Shown here: positions 1 to 11,165 of the stretch, one piece after another
How positions within the stretch are numbered: the stretch's first letter is position 1
Layout: every line of letters begins with the position of its first letter
NCBI RefSeq assembly: GCF_002754935.1
Contig: NZ_CP018092.1
Span: 1,302,001-1,366,000, forward strand
Direction of reading: 5' to 3'
DNA length: 64,000 bases
DNA from: Thermostichus lividus PCC 6715
GTDB taxonomy: Bacteria > Cyanobacteriota > Cyanobacteriia > Thermosynechococcales > Thermosynechococcaceae
The notes under the pieces: generated by a model
What the model was told of the DNA's origin: nothing
What the model saw: only the letters and a program-made list of their open reading frames with translations
Database searches by the model: none
Translations under genes and position numbers: made by a program

Positions 1-1
1 C

Positions 2-157
2 CTGCTTGTCGGGGCAACCCTAGCGGGCTTTGTCGGGGTCTTTCTGGCGATTCCGATTACCGGAACACTTGTCAGCCTATTTAAGTTAGAAGCCTTGCAG
101 GCAGGGCACCAGACACTGCGGCCAAAAACTGCCGCAGATCAGCCGCCAGCCAATTGA
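2..157 (+). CDS. C-terminal end of a membrane protein, AI-2E (PerM) family-like
   Basis: An open frame enters from the left edge and stops at TGA 155-157. The visible 51 residues begin with a hydrophobic, glycine-rich helix containing GVFLAIPITGTL and end in a polar tail. This pattern of a last transmembrane helix with small residues and a proline resembles the C-terminus of AI-2E/PerM family transporters, which are multi-pass inner-membrane proteins. The family call rests on this short stretch only. Any other polytopic protein ending in a similar helix remains possible. Confidence 0.4.
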   Translation: MLVGATLAGFVGVFLAIPITGTLVSLFKLEALQAGHQTLRPKTAADQPPAN

Positions 158-299
158 TCCGCAGATGGTGGTTGCGATCGCCCCCAGACTATTGATATGC
201 TAGGAAAGCTGATCTAATCGCCCCTTGCGACATAGATCGCGCTCACGTATGAACTCGTCTGGTTGGACACCGTCATCATTGTAGGTTGGGTATAGTTGC

Positions 300-2020
<1,721 letters not shown>

Positions 2021-2032
2021 GGAGAGCTTAGT

Positions 2033-2302
2033 ATGGCTAAATTTGTTGTCTGGGGGCGCTACTGCGAGGATGTCCTTGAGCGCCGTGCCCCCCATCGCCA
2101 GGACCACCTAGATGGCCTTGCCCGCCAAAAAGACCAAGGCAGCCTAGTGACCATTGGCCCCACCAAAGATTTACGCTACTTTTTTGCCATCTACACTGCC
2201 GAAAGTGAAGAGGCGGTGCGCCAACTCATCGAAGCCGATCCCTATTGGCAGCACCACATCTGGACAGACTATACCATCCACGAATGGATTCAAGCCCTCT
2301 AG
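2033..2302 (+). CDS. YciI-like (YCII domain) protein
   Basis: This 89-residue protein has the small ferredoxin-like fold signature of the YCII family: an N-terminal strand (KFVVWGRYCED), a conserved R-x-x-H-x-x-H stretch (RAPHRQDHLDGL), and a C-terminal DPYWQHHIW segment. Family members are small dimers whose biochemical role is mostly undefined. The start lies 12 bp after prfA and is preceded by GGAGAG, so translation with prfA is likely. Its last 4 bp overlap the end of the convergent gene on the minus strand. No specific substrate can be assigned. Confidence 0.75.
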   Translation: MAKFVVWGRYCEDVLERRAPHRQDHLDGLARQKDQGSLVTIGPTKDLRYFFAIYTAESEEAVRQLIEADPYWQHHIWTDYTIHEWIQAL

Positions 2303-2592
2303 CGGTTGCGGTAGCGTTGCAGTTCGGTACGCAAGGCCGCAGTTTCTGCCCGCAGATCATCCACAAGGGCTTGCCAGTCCACAGGTTCACTGGCGTGGGG
2401 GGAAACAGCTTGGGCTTCCTGCTGCGCCCGCTCCTGAACCTCTTGCATAAACTGATGCAGCCGCTGCTGTTGCTCGGCATCAAACCGCCCAATCTGACTA
2501 AGTAGTTCAACAAACAGATGTTGCGCTTGGTCGCGTAGCAGCGTCGCTGTGGCTCGACCTAAGAAAAAAGCATCTAGCGGCGATTGACTCAT
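2299..2592 (-). CDS. Conserved cyanobacterial protein, DUF6825-like
   Basis: The protein starting at ATG 2592 has 97 residues. It opens with SPLDAFFLGRATATLL, then a helical, glutamine-rich segment (FDAEQQQRLHQFMQEV) likely to form coiled coil, and ends with another helix rich in Arg and Glu. I recall this pattern in a small thylakoid-associated family conserved in cyanobacteria (DUF6825), but the function is not established. An upstream in-frame ATG at 2625 would add 11 residues; I prefer 2592 because AAGGA lies about 12 bp upstream and because SPxxAFFLGRA is where relatives begin. The 3' end overlaps the YciI-like gene by 4 bp. Confidence 0.65.
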   Translation of the reverse strand: MSQSPLDAFFLGRATATLLRDQAQHLFVELLSQIGRFDAEQQQRLHQFMQEVQERAQQEAQAVSPHASEPVDWQALVDDLRAETAALRTELQRYRNR

Positions 2593-2690
2593 GGCAGGTT
2601 CATTCCTTGGATTCATTACTTCCAACCCCTGAGTGTAACAAAGTTTGCCAATTGCCGACGCTGCGCCCCTACCCTCGCATCCGTCCCTTC

Positions 2691-2731
2691 ATAAGAAAAA
2701 CTTTCCTCGTTTGATAAGAAAAACTTTCCTC
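2691..2731. repeat. 18-bp direct repeat, 23-bp period, upstream of bicA
   Basis: ATAAGAAAAACTTTCCTC occurs twice without mismatch, at 2691-2708 and 2714-2731. The 23-bp period places both copies on nearly the same face of the helix, as for tandem sites of a dimeric regulator. The pair lies between the divergent DUF6825-like gene and bicA, so it could serve either promoter. The bound protein is unknown. Confidence 0.6.
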
Positions 2732-2917
2732 CCCATCTAGACAGATTGTCCCCATCAAAGCATAGGATTATTTCAATTAAATATTTGATTATCATAGCCA
2801 TAAGTTATGAAAAATTGTCGGACACTCCAGAGTGGTCACGAGGTTGGTTCATAATCCCACAGCTATGAAAAATCTCTACATTAGCGAGTCAACATCTAGT
2901 CAACAAAAGGGACAGGA

Positions 2918-4606
2918 ATGCTAGCAAATGTGATTAATCGAGTGCATTTCAGATATTGGCGGGGCGATCTGTTTGGTGGCCTTACCGCTGCCATTGTGGC
3001 ACTGCCAATGGCTCTGGCCTTTGGGGTGACCTCTGGGGCAGGGGCAACAGCCGGTCTGTACTGTGTCGTATTTCTGGGATTCTTTGCCGCTTTATTTGGC
3101 GGTACTCCCACCCTGATCTCAAACCCAACGGGACCAATGACGGTCGTGATTACAGCGGTGATTACCCGCCTGACGAGTGAGTACCCGGAGCAAGGGTTGG
3201 CCATGGCCTTTACGGTGGTGATGCTGGCTGGGGGGTTTCAAATTTTATTTGGCCTGCTCCGCCTTGGTAAATACATCACCATGATGCCCTACACTGTCAT
3301 TTCCGGCTTCATGTCCGGAATTGGCCTGATCATGATTTTGTTGCAAATTGGGCCGCTGCTAGGGCACACGAGTAAAGGGGGCGTGCTAGGAGCCGTGCAG
3401 AACCTGCCGGACTTTATTCAGACCATGAACCCAGCAGCGTTCACTCTCGGCCTCTTCACCCTAGCGCTGATTTACTTTACACCACAGTGGCTACGGCGCT
3501 TGGTGCCCCCTCAACTGCTGGCGTTAGTGTTGGGGACGCTGCTATCGATGCTGTTCTTTGCCGATGCTGGTTTGGCGCGCATTGGCAAGATTCCCACGGG
3601 CTTACCGGAGTTTGTGGTTCCCACGTTTTCTTTGCCTATGCTGAAAACCATGCTGGTGGATGCTGCCATGCTGGGGATGCTCGGCTGTATTGACTCGCTG
3701 TTAACCTCAGTGATTGCCGATAGCATTACCCGCACGCAGCATGATTCCGATAAGGAACTCATTGGCCAAGGCATCGGCAACCTCATTTCAGGGCTGTTTG
3801 GTGGGTTACCCGGAGCTGGGGCAACCATGGGAACCGTGGTGAATATTCAAGCGGGTGGCCGCACCTGTCTCTCAGGCATGATCCACGCTGTGATTTTGTT
3901 GATGGTGGTTCTGTGGGCAGCCCCCTTGACCGCTCCTATTCCTAATGCGGTGCTGGCTGGGATTTTGATCAAGGTGGGGATTGACATCATTGATTGGAAT
4001 TTCCTCAAACGGGCACACGTCCTCTCGCTGCGAGCCGCCTTCATTATGTATGGTGTGATGCTCCTAACGGTCTTTGTGGATTTGATTGTGGCGGTGGGTG
4101 TAGGGGTGTTTATTGCCAATATGTTGACCATCAAGCGGCTGGCGGATCTGCAGTCGGAAGAGGTGAAAGCCATTACCCATGCGGATGATCAAACGCCCCT
4201 GACCCCTGAGGAGAAGGAGCTTTTTCGCCGAGGCAAGGGGCAATTGCTGCTATTGCATTTAGGGGGGCCGATGAGCTTTGGGTCGGCGTGGGCGATCGCC
4301 CAACGTCAGGCGATTATGGCGGACTATAAGGTGCTCATCCTTGACGTGAGTAGTGTGCCCCTGTTGGGGGTCACCGCCACCCTTGCCATTGAATCCCTCA
4401 TCGAAGAGGCGCAAAAACATCGGTTAGCTATTTTTGTAGTGAGTGGTTCGGCAAAAGTTCAACAGCGCCTTGAGCGATTCCGAATTTTAGATCGCTTGCC
4501 TGCGGATCACGTGGTGAGCGATCGCCAGCAAGCCCTAGAGAAAGCCATTCTGTTCTTGGAGCAACCGGAGCAGTTGCTGGAGGTCTCCACCGGTAGCTAC
4601 GAGTAG
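2918..4606 (+). CDS. bicA: BicA-type Na+-dependent bicarbonate transporter (SulP family)
   Basis: The 562-residue protein is a SulP-family inner-membrane transporter with about 12-14 hydrophobic segments over residues 15-410 and a cytoplasmic STAS domain at about 440-545. The first transmembrane region carries ALPMALAFGVTSGAGA and the signature GGTPTLISNPTGPMT, and the DKELIGQGIGN segment closely resembles BicA of Synechococcus. BicA takes up bicarbonate for the CO2-concentrating mechanism. Other SulP proteins carry sulfate, but similarity to BicA extends through the whole length. A roughly 325-bp upstream region holds a direct repeat that may control it. The 3' end overlaps the convergent glycosylase gene by 10 bp. 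Confidence 0.88.
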   Translation: MLANVINRVHFRYWRGDLFGGLTAAIVALPMALAFGVTSGAGATAGLYCVVFLGFFAALFGGTPTLISNPTGPMTVVITAVITRLTSEYPEQGLAMAFTVVMLAGGFQILFGLLRLGKYITMMPYTVISGFMSGIGLIMILLQIGPLLGHTSKGGVLGAVQNLPDFIQTMNPAAFTLGLFTLALIYFTPQWLRRLVPPQLLALVLGTLLSMLFFADAGLARIGKIPTGLPEFVVPTFSLPMLKTMLVDAAMLGMLGCIDSLLTSVIADSITRTQHDSDKELIGQGIGNLISGLFGGLPGAGATMGTVVNIQAGGRTCLSGMIHAVILLMVVLWAAPLTAPIPNAVLAGILIKVGIDIIDWNFLKRAHVLSLRAAFIMYGVMLLTVFVDLIVAVGVGVFIANMLTIKRLADLQSEEVKAITHADDQTPLTPEEKELFRRGKGQLLLLHLGGPMSFGSAWAIAQRQAIMADYKVLILDVSSVPLLGVTATLAIESLIEEAQKHRLAIFVVSGSAKVQQRLERFRILDRLPADHVVSDRQQALEKAILFLEQPEQLLEVSTGSYE

Positions 4607-5154
4607 CGAGAAACCGCTGCATTCCCTTGCAAATACCACCGCCATGGAATCTCTTGTCCTTGGGAAATGCCAATACGGCGGGTTTGTACAACGGTGCCCA
4701 CCACCGCTTGGGGAGGTGGCTCAATCCACAGGCCAGTAGCCTCCCCAAGTACGGTGCCAGACAACTGCCGATCGATGGCTAACAGATGACACAGCTTGCC
4801 GGGGCCAGCCGCACTGCGCGCGGGTAAGGTGGGGGTGATCATCTCAAGGGCGCGAATCAGTACCGCACTGGCCACCTGGGGGCGATCGCTCACAATATTG
4901 AGGCAGTGATGAATCCCGTAGATTTGGTAAACGTAGATCGTACCCGCGGCAGCAAACATGGGGGCATTGCGAGGGGTTTGGCGATGATAGCCATGGCAAG
5001 CGGGATCTCCCGCCATATAGGCTTCTGTTTCTACAATGCGCCCACGGTACATCTGGCCATTGGGGTGCCGCCGTACTAACAGGCAACCAATGAGATCAGG
5101 GGCTACCTCTGGGGCTGGCCGGGCAAACCACTCCGGATCAAGGGCGATCGCCAC
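4597..5154 (-). CDS. DNA-3-methyladenine glycosylase (AAG/Mpg family)
   Basis: The protein has the AAG fold motifs: PDLIGCLLV, the catalytic-region GRIVETEAY (Glu as general base), HGYHRQTPRN, and the DNA-intercalating region YVYQIYGIHHCLNIV. It removes alkylated purines from DNA in base excision repair. The reading frame is open to an ATG at 5214, but that start lies inside the upstream acyl-CoA-dehydrogenase-like gene. The GTG at 5154, just before the conserved ALDPEWFARP, gives 185 residues, usual for the family, with GGGAG about 10 bp upstream. It is the last gene of a minus-strand series beginning with dnaK. Confidence 0.88.
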   Translation of the reverse strand: MAIALDPEWFARPAPEVAPDLIGCLLVRRHPNGQMYRGRIVETEAYMAGDPACHGYHRQTPRNAPMFAAAGTIYVYQIYGIHHCLNIVSDRPQVASAVLIRALEMITPTLPARSAAGPGKLCHLLAIDRQLSGTVLGEATGLWIEPPPQAVVGTVVQTRRIGISQGQEIPWRWYLQGNAAVSRYS

Positions 5155-5170
5155 CTTTGGAAACTCCCGT

Positions 5171-6265
5171 TTACAAACAACGCTCCTCCACAAGTAACTC
5201 CGCCAGCAACGCATCGCGCAGGTTGTTGTTTAAGCCCGTCACCATGTAAAGCATGGCTTCGCGGTACAATCGCTGCACCGTATGGTTCAGCAGCACGGCA
5301 CTTCCCCCAGTCGTAATCATGGCCGCTTGGGCAGCACGAACCGCCAATTGTACCGCCTTTGCCCGCAGTTTGGCATGGTAAGGCGGGTTCAGTTGCCCTA
5401 ACTCCTGCTGAATGGTGGTGTAAAGGAATTGCCAGCGATCCCACAGGCAAGCATACAACTCCGCAGACTGCGGAAAGGTAGCGAGAACCTGCAAACTGGC
5501 GCGGGCACAACCGAGGGGGGCGGCACTGCCTCTGAGCAGTTTTTGGCTGTCTCGCTGCTCAATCCAGTTAGGGTCACCGATGCCGACTACATCCTCAGGC
5601 GGAACGAACCAGTCAATAACCTCTGCTTGTACGGTTTGGGTTGAGGGCACGGCTGCTAGGGGTAACGGCAGGGTTAAATGCAAAATGCCGCCGCTGGACT
5701 GTTGAGCATTCATCAGGGGCAACAGAGCAAATAACGTCTGCTCACCGGGAAGTTCCGCTGCAACGACCACCATCGTCATGTGCTGAAAGCCGCTTAGCCA
5801 AGGAATGTTGCCTTTCAAAAGGTAGCCCTGTGGCAGCGATCGGGCTTTCAAGTCCACATGGTTGTAGCGCAGGTGAGAAAAGCCTACGCCAATCAAGGTT
5901 TTGCCCAACATCAAATCACTGAAGTAGGCTTGGGCAACGCTGCTATTCGGGTGCTCCAGAATAATACTGAGGGCAGTTTGGTGCTGCGAAACTAAAAAGG
6001 CAAGGGCACCGGAGGCCTCGCCAAGCTTGAGTGCTAAATGCCAAAGAATGGAGGGAGGGCATCCCAATCCACCAACGGCTTCTGGGGGAGCTAACCGGAA
6101 AATTCCTAACTCTGCTAGGGCTTGCAAGGCACTGGAGAGCAACGATTTTTGCTGATCTATCCGATTGGCATTGGGGGCAACCTCTGTCTCCAGATAGGTG
6201 AGAATCTCCTGTAGAAGAGGCTGGGCGGCCTCTGGAGCCGTATCAACAAAAACCGGTTCGTCCAT
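5171..6265 (-). CDS. Acyl-CoA dehydrogenase-like flavoprotein
   Basis: The 364-residue protein shows the acyl-CoA dehydrogenase layout: an N-terminal helical domain (ELGIFRLAPPEAVGGLG), a middle beta domain (LKGNIPWLSGF) and a C-terminal helical bundle ending in RLYREAMLYMVTGLN. FAD-binding segments are recognisable, but I cannot point to a catalytic glutamate with confidence. Cyanobacteria generally lack a full beta-oxidation pathway, so the substrate is uncertain; a flavin monooxygenase of the same superfold (DszC-like) is also possible. It starts 8 bp after dnaJ on the same strand, so it is probably in the dnaK-dnaJ operon. Confidence 0.7.
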   Translation of the reverse strand: MDEPVFVDTAPEAAQPLLQEILTYLETEVAPNANRIDQQKSLLSSALQALAELGIFRLAPPEAVGGLGCPPSILWHLALKLGEASGALAFLVSQHQTALSIILEHPNSSVAQAYFSDLMLGKTLIGVGFSHLRYNHVDLKARSLPQGYLLKGNIPWLSGFQHMTMVVVAAELPGEQTLFALLPLMNAQQSSGGILHLTLPLPLAAVPSTQTVQAEVIDWFVPPEDVVGIGDPNWIEQRDSQKLLRGSAAPLGCARASLQVLATFPQSAELYACLWDRWQFLYTTIQQELGQLNPPYHAKLRAKAVQLAVRAAQAAMITTGGSAVLLNHTVQRLYREAMLYMVTGLNNNLRDALLAELLVEERCL

Positions 6266-6273
6266 TGGTCGAG

Positions 6274-7248
6274 CTAGGGATAGGCCAAATGGGCACGGGG
6301 ATTGTACGATTCTATCGCGTGAAGCTGACGGTACAGTTCTCGCTCAGCATCACTCAATTGGGGAGGCAGAGTAATGATAATTTCTACCAGTTGGTCACCG
6401 CGATCGCCATCGGGGCGGGGATAGCCTTTGCCCGCCAGCCGCAAGCGTTGGCCATTGCGCACCCCTGCCGGGATAGACATTTTCACCCAGCCATCGAGGG
6501 TCGGGGCTTCTACCTGACCTCCCAAGGCCGCTTCACTGGGGGTCACCGGCAAGTCACACACAATGTCGTAGCCCTCAAGGCGAAACAACGGATGCGGGGT
6601 GACATTAATTTTGAGGTAGAGGTCACCGCCGCCGGTCCCCTGTCCGCGCAGCCGCACCCGCTGGCCTGTGATCATTGCCCGCGGCAGGGTCACTTCTAGG
6701 GAGCGGCCATCCCCCAGCCGAATGCGCTCTCGTCCCCCTTCGTAGGCTTTTTCTAGGGGAATTTCTAGGGTGGCTTCAGCGTCGCGGCGGCTCACAGCAG
6801 TATAGGCAGTTTTCACTGTCCCAGGTCGAAAATAATCTGTTTCTATAGTAGGGGAACGACGTGGGGGATCCGCAGGGATGGTCGTGGTGCGCGATCGCCG
6901 TCCCAAGAGTTGATCTAAAAATTCCTGAAAGTTATCTTCACTCAGGTCAGGATCATCCCTGAGGCTCGTGCCATTACGGCGGTTTGTCGTCCGTTGGGGG
7001 CTACGGCTGCGAAACCCCGGCTGTGACCAATATTCGCCGTAGCGATCGTAGTGCTCGCGGCGAGCTGGGTCGCTGAGCACTTGGTAGGCTTCGCTAATGT
7101 CTTTGAATTTTTCTTCGGCAGCGCGATCGCCCGGGTTCATGTCTGGATGGTACCGCCGTGCAAGGCGACGGTAAGCCCGCTTAATTTCATCGCTACTGGC
7201 GCTCCGATCCACTCCCAAAAGCTGGTAGTAATCTCGAAAATTACGCAT
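6274..7248 (-). CDS. dnaJ: DnaJ-type co-chaperone without zinc finger
   Basis: The 324-residue protein begins with a J domain (residues about 5-70) containing the DnaK-activating HPD motif ([11 protein letters not shown]). A glycine-poor, arginine/serine-rich linker (about 75-165) leads to a C-terminal client-binding domain with the typical [15 protein letters not shown] and [16 protein letters not shown] segments. The CxxCxGxG zinc-finger repeats of DnaJ proper are absent, so this is a class B (CbpA-like) J protein. It begins 22 bp after dnaK, a standard chaperone pair, and presumably stimulates ATP hydrolysis by that DnaK. Confidence 0.92.
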   Translation of the reverse strand: MRNFRDYYQLLGVDRSASSDEIKRAYRRLARRYHPDMNPGDRAAEEKFKDISEAYQVLSDPARREHYDRYGEYWSQPGFRSRSPQRTTNRRNGTSLRDDPDLSEDNFQEFLDQLLGRRSRTTTIPADPPRRSPTIETDYFRPGTVKTAYTAVSRRDAEATLEIPLEKAYEGGRERIRLGDGRSLEVTLPRAMITGQRVRLRGQGTGGGDLYLKINVTPHPLFRLEGYDIVCDLPVTPSEAALGGQVEAPTLDGWVKMSIPAGVRNGQRLRLAGKGYPRPDGDRGDQLVEIIITLPPQLSDAERELYRQLHAIESYNPRAHLAYP

Positions 7249-7270
7249 TTAAGTTCCTACTTGTCTCTTT

Positions 7271-9302
7271 CTACCAGTCGTCATCATCCCAATCATCCCA
7301 TGCCGCTGAGTCACCCCGCTGTTCGTAGCTGCGGCGACGGCTGCTGCGGCTCGGTTGATTCCAGTCCTCATCGGTGTCGTCCAGTTCACGGCGGCGATCG
7401 CGCCCACGCACAGCCTCTAAGCCTTTGTTCACAGCCTCTTTGAGGTTCGGCAGCTTAAACAGGTCTTCCTCGTCTTCAGCCTCCTCTTCACTGAGGCGCA
7501 GTTCGCGGACAAAGTCGTACAAGCGCTCCTCAAGTGCCGCATAGGTGAGATCAATCTGGCGATCGTCATCATTGCGGATCCCCTCTTGCAGTTGCCGCAC
7601 CAAGGCTTCAATGGTGCGCCGCTGATTGGCCGCAAACTGATACCCAAACTCTTGGGCGGCTTCGCGAAGCTGACGCTCGGCACGGTTAATGAGATCCTGA
7701 GCACGGTTGCGCTTCTGCACGCGATCGCGGCGTTGGCGATCGCCAGCGGCATTGGCTTCCGCATCCAAAAGCATTTGCTGAACCTCGTCCTCTGCCAAGG
7801 TCGACGCCCCCTGAATCACCACGCTCTGCTCGCGGCCACTAAAGCGATCCAACGCCACCACCTGCAACAGACCATTGGCATCGAGGTCAAAAGACACCTG
7901 AATTTGTGGCACACCGCGCGGCGCAGGGGGAATCCCGGTCAACTTAAAGCGCCCCAGAGACTTATTGTGCTCTGCCAGTTCGCGCTCGCCCTGAACCACA
8001 TGAATTTCTACTTGGCTTTGATTATTTTCAGAGGTCGAGAAAATATCGGAACGGCGCACCGGAATCGTTGTATTACGCGGAATCAACACCTTGGTGACAC
8101 CGCCAATGGTTTCCACCCCTAACGAGAGCGGAGTCACATCCAACAGCAGAATATCCTTCATATCCCCGGCCAAAATCCCCGCCTGAATGGCGGCTCCCAC
8201 CGCCACGACCTCGTCAGGGTTGACATTCTGGCTGGGTTCACGGCCAATCATCTGGCGAACCAGCTCCTGTACCATGGGCATCCGCGTTGCCCCGCCCACC
8301 AGTACCACCGCATCAATCTGAGAGGGGGTGAGGAGCGCATCCCGCAGGGCTTGCTCTACAGGAAAGCGCAGGCGCTTGAGCAACTCTTGGCTCAAGCTTT
8401 CAAACTGGCGGCGACTCAGGGTTGTTTCAATATGTTTAGGCCCCTCAGCAGTAGCGGTGACAAAGGGAAGATCGATACTCGTTTCTTGCAGCCCCGATAG
8501 CTCAATTTTTTGCTTTTTCAGCAGCATCGGTGAGCCGTTGCAACGACTGGCGATCGCGCCGCAGATCAATCCCTTCCTGAGCTAAGAACTCCTCCGCGAG
8601 CCAATCCACAATTAACTTATCAAAATCGTTCCCCCCCAGTTGGGAATCACCACTGGTGGCCTTAACTTCAAACACCCCATCGCCAACATCCAGAATGGAC
8701 ACATCAAAGGTGCCACCCCCGAGGTCAAACACTAAAATGGTTTGCTCCTTCTGGCGATCTAACCCGTAGGCCAGTGCTGCTGCCGTGGGTTCATTGATAA
8801 TGCGGCGCACATTCAAGCCCGCAATTCGCCCCGCATCGCGGGTGGCTTGGCGCTGCGAATCATTAAAATAGGCCGGTACCGTAATCACCGCATCGGTAAC
8901 TGGCTCGCCTAGGTAGCGACTGGCATCCTCCACGAGCTTGCGCAGCACCATAGCAGAAATTTCCTCCGGTGCAAACTCTTTTTGCAGCCGCGGACACTTG
9001 ATGCGCACTTTACCCGATTCATCCCGCCGGATAGTGTAGGGCACCCGCTTCAATTCTTGGCTCAGTTCAGCATAGTCACGGCCAATGAATCGCTTCACCC
9101 CATAAAACGTGTTTTGGGGGTTGAGCACCGCCTGTCGCCGCGCTAATTGCCCCACCAGACGCTCATTATCCTTAGCAAAGGCGACCACGGAGGGAGTGGT
9201 ACGGGATCCTTCCGCATTGGCAATCACAACGGGTTTTCCCCCTTCCAGTACAGCAACGACGGAATTGGTTGTTCCCAGATCAATGCCAACAATTTTGCCC
9301 AT
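7271..9302 (-). CDS. dnaK: Hsp70 chaperone DnaK (DnaK3-like), interrupted by a one-base frameshift
   Basis: Two frames together encode a complete DnaK. The first starts at ATG 9302 ([14 protein letters not shown]) and carries the nucleotide-binding domain, ending after TDAAEKAK at a TGA at 8502-8504. The second resumes at [11 protein letters not shown] and carries the rest of the ATPase domain, the substrate domain and an acidic, Trp-Asp-rich tail. The break is in a run of six A on the coding strand (8506-8511); with five A the frame is continuous and gives 676 residues. An in-frame GTG/ATG further upstream (9323) is less likely. Sequence features ([22 protein letters not shown]) resemble cyanobacterial DnaK3. 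dnaJ follows 22 bp downstream. Confidence 0.88.
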
Positions 9303-9594
9303 GCCGTTTGAACGACTCCGCACTGGTTAGAATAAATGAATAGCGTTATGGTAGCGGATTATTTACCCTTTGTTACGCTTCTTCGATTGTACGAGATCTA
9401 CTCAAGAGGGTCAGAATCGCCCCTTACCCCCGCTTTGCATTCTGCCACCGCTACACCTGAGTGTCCCTCGTGGTCAAAATTCGTTAGCCTATTGCTGTTT
9501 GCTGCCAACTCTGAGGTTAAGATGGCAGGCAAGAGGTTTAAGCGCAAGCATACCGAACTGTTGCTAAGCCTAATTCCGAGAAGGAGATCACCCT

Positions 9595-9909
9595 ATGCTA
9601 CACCGCAAGCTTTATCAACTCTACACCGATGGCCAAGAAGTCTGGATTTACTTGCGGGATCAACAGCGCCTCATTGATCGGGCGCGGATTGTCGATATTG
9701 AGGGCAATGTCGTAACCATTCGCTACGAAACCGATGAAGACGATGAAGTATGTGCATGGGAGGAAATTGTCAATATCGAGAGTATTGGTTCTATTTCCCG
9801 TCGCTTAGCGGCGGTTCCACGGGGGTATGCTGACCTGCCGGTGGCGGAGGAGTGCCCGGAGGCGGAGCAATTGCCCAAGCAGTCGTCGGAAACAGAACAC
9901 GAACGCTAG
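9595..9909 (+). CDS. Conserved cyanobacterial protein, DUF6679-like
   Basis: The 104-residue protein opens with LHRKLYQLYTDGQEVWIYLRD, followed by two beta-rich segments (ARIVDIEGNVVTIRYE) and an acidic stretch DEDDEVCAWEEIV, then a variable charged tail. I recall this as a small soluble family found throughout cyanobacteria (DUF6679) with no known function. An AAGGAG ribosome-binding site sits just upstream of the ATG, which settles the start. It is divergent from dnaK, across a gap of about 290 bp in which I see no other gene, and ribD follows 25 bp downstream. Confidence 0.7.
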   Translation: MLHRKLYQLYTDGQEVWIYLRDQQRLIDRARIVDIEGNVVTIRYETDEDDEVCAWEEIVNIESIGSISRRLAAVPRGYADLPVAEECPEAEQLPKQSSETEHER

Positions 9910-9934
9910 CGTGTCCCAAGGCTGCCCTTGATCT

Positions 9935-11065
9935 ATGCGCTGCGATTCTGTCCCCTTGGCTGATGCCACTGCTACCGATGCCCTCTACATGGAGCGGTGT
10001 CTGCAACTGGCTGAGCAGGCGCGGGGGCACACCTCCCCCAATCCGTTGGTGGGCTGTGTAATTGTGGCAGCGCAGCGCATTATTGGTGAAGGATTTCACC
10101 CCAAAGCAGGGGAACCCCATGCTGAGGTGTTTGCACTGCGGAGTGTGGCAACCGGCGATCGCCCCTTACTCACGGATGCCACCCTCTACGTGAACCTAGA
10201 GCCGTGCAATCATTATGGCCGCACCCCTCCCTGCACCGAGGCGATTATTGCCGCAGGCATTCCCCGGGTGGTGGTGGGGATGATTGACCCCGATCCACGG
10301 GTGGCCGGCTCCGGGATTGAACGCCTACGGGCTGCGGGGATTGCGGTGACAGTGGGGGTATGTGAAGCGGCCTGTCAACGGCTCAATGAAGCCTTTGTGC
10401 ATCGGGTGCGTAACGCGCGCCCCTTTGGTATTCTCAAGTACGCCATGACCCTTGACGGCAAAATTGCCTCCAGTGCTGGCCATAGTACTTGGATTAGTGG
10501 GGAAGCCGCGCGAGCCATGGTGCACCAACTGCGTGCTGAATGTGATGCCATCATCGTTGGCGGCAATACCGTACGGCGGGATAACCCCCACCTCACCTCC
10601 CGCCATCCCCATACGCCGCTGCGGGTGGTGATGAGCCGTCATCTGGATTTGCCCCTAGATGCCTACCTGTGGCAAACGGATGCTGCGCCTACCCTAGTTG
10701 TTACTACGGCTCCAGCGGATCATCCCCTAGTGCCGCACTTACAGGCTTGTGGGGTTGAGGTGGTTTGCCGGCCAGTGCTCACCCCAACAACGCTGATGAA
10801 GGAGCTGTACAACCGCGGGATCATGACTGTGCTGTGGGAGTGCGGTGGTTCCTTAGCCGCAGCAGCGATCGCCGAGGGGATGGTGCAAAAAATCTGGGCG
10901 TTTATTGCTCCGAAAATCATTGGGGGTACCAGTGCCCCCGTTCCTGTGGCAGATTTGGGTCTCCAGAAAATGAGTGAGGCACTCTGCCTTGAGGAAGTAA
11001 CATGGCAAACAGTGGGGCAAGATATTCTGGTGAGTGGCTACCTCCCAAAATCTGCTGCGCCATAG
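9935..11065 (+). CDS. ribD: Bifunctional riboflavin biosynthesis deaminase/reductase RibD
   Basis: The 376-residue protein joins two enzymes of riboflavin synthesis. The N-terminal half is a zinc-dependent pyrimidine deaminase with HAEVFALR and PCNHYGRTPPCTEAII supplying the zinc ligands and catalytic Glu. The C-terminal half (from about residue 165) is the NADPH-dependent reductase, with KYAMTLDGKIAS and VGGNTVRRDNP motifs. Together they convert the GTP cyclohydrolase II product to the ribitylamino-pyrimidine precursor. The start could also be the ATG of MERCLQLAEQA, 18 codons further in, which is where many homologues begin. Confidence 0.95.
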   Translation: MRCDSVPLADATATDALYMERCLQLAEQARGHTSPNPLVGCVIVAAQRIIGEGFHPKAGEPHAEVFALRSVATGDRPLLTDATLYVNLEPCNHYGRTPPCTEAIIAAGIPRVVVGMIDPDPRVAGSGIERLRAAGIAVTVGVCEAACQRLNEAFVHRVRNARPFGILKYAMTLDGKIASSAGHSTWISGEAARAMVHQLRAECDAIIVGGNTVRRDNPHLTSRHPHTPLRVVMSRHLDLPLDAYLWQTDAAPTLVVTTAPADHPLVPHLQACGVEVVCRPVLTPTTLMKELYNRGIMTVLWECGGSLAAAAIAEGMVQKIWAFIAPKIIGGTSAPVPVADLGLQKMSEALCLEEVTWQTVGQDILVSGYLPKSAAP

Positions 11066-11165
11066 CCATTGATCACGCCTGCTCATGCAATCATCACTGC
11101 AACCTAGGCTCAAAAGATGATTGCGAGCGTCCATCAAGTATCATCGATTCTGTCAGGACTTGCCT

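Noticed and set aside
8502-8520. Programmed ribosomal frameshifting in dnaK
   Set aside because: The change needed is +1, while the A-run context resembles -1 slippery sites, and no stimulatory structure or conservation is evident. A one-base indel is simpler.
9336-9677. 113-codon plus-strand frame upstream of the DUF6679-like gene
   Set aside because: It overlaps that gene in another frame, has no ribosome-binding site or recognisable similarity, and lies in the dnaK promoter region.
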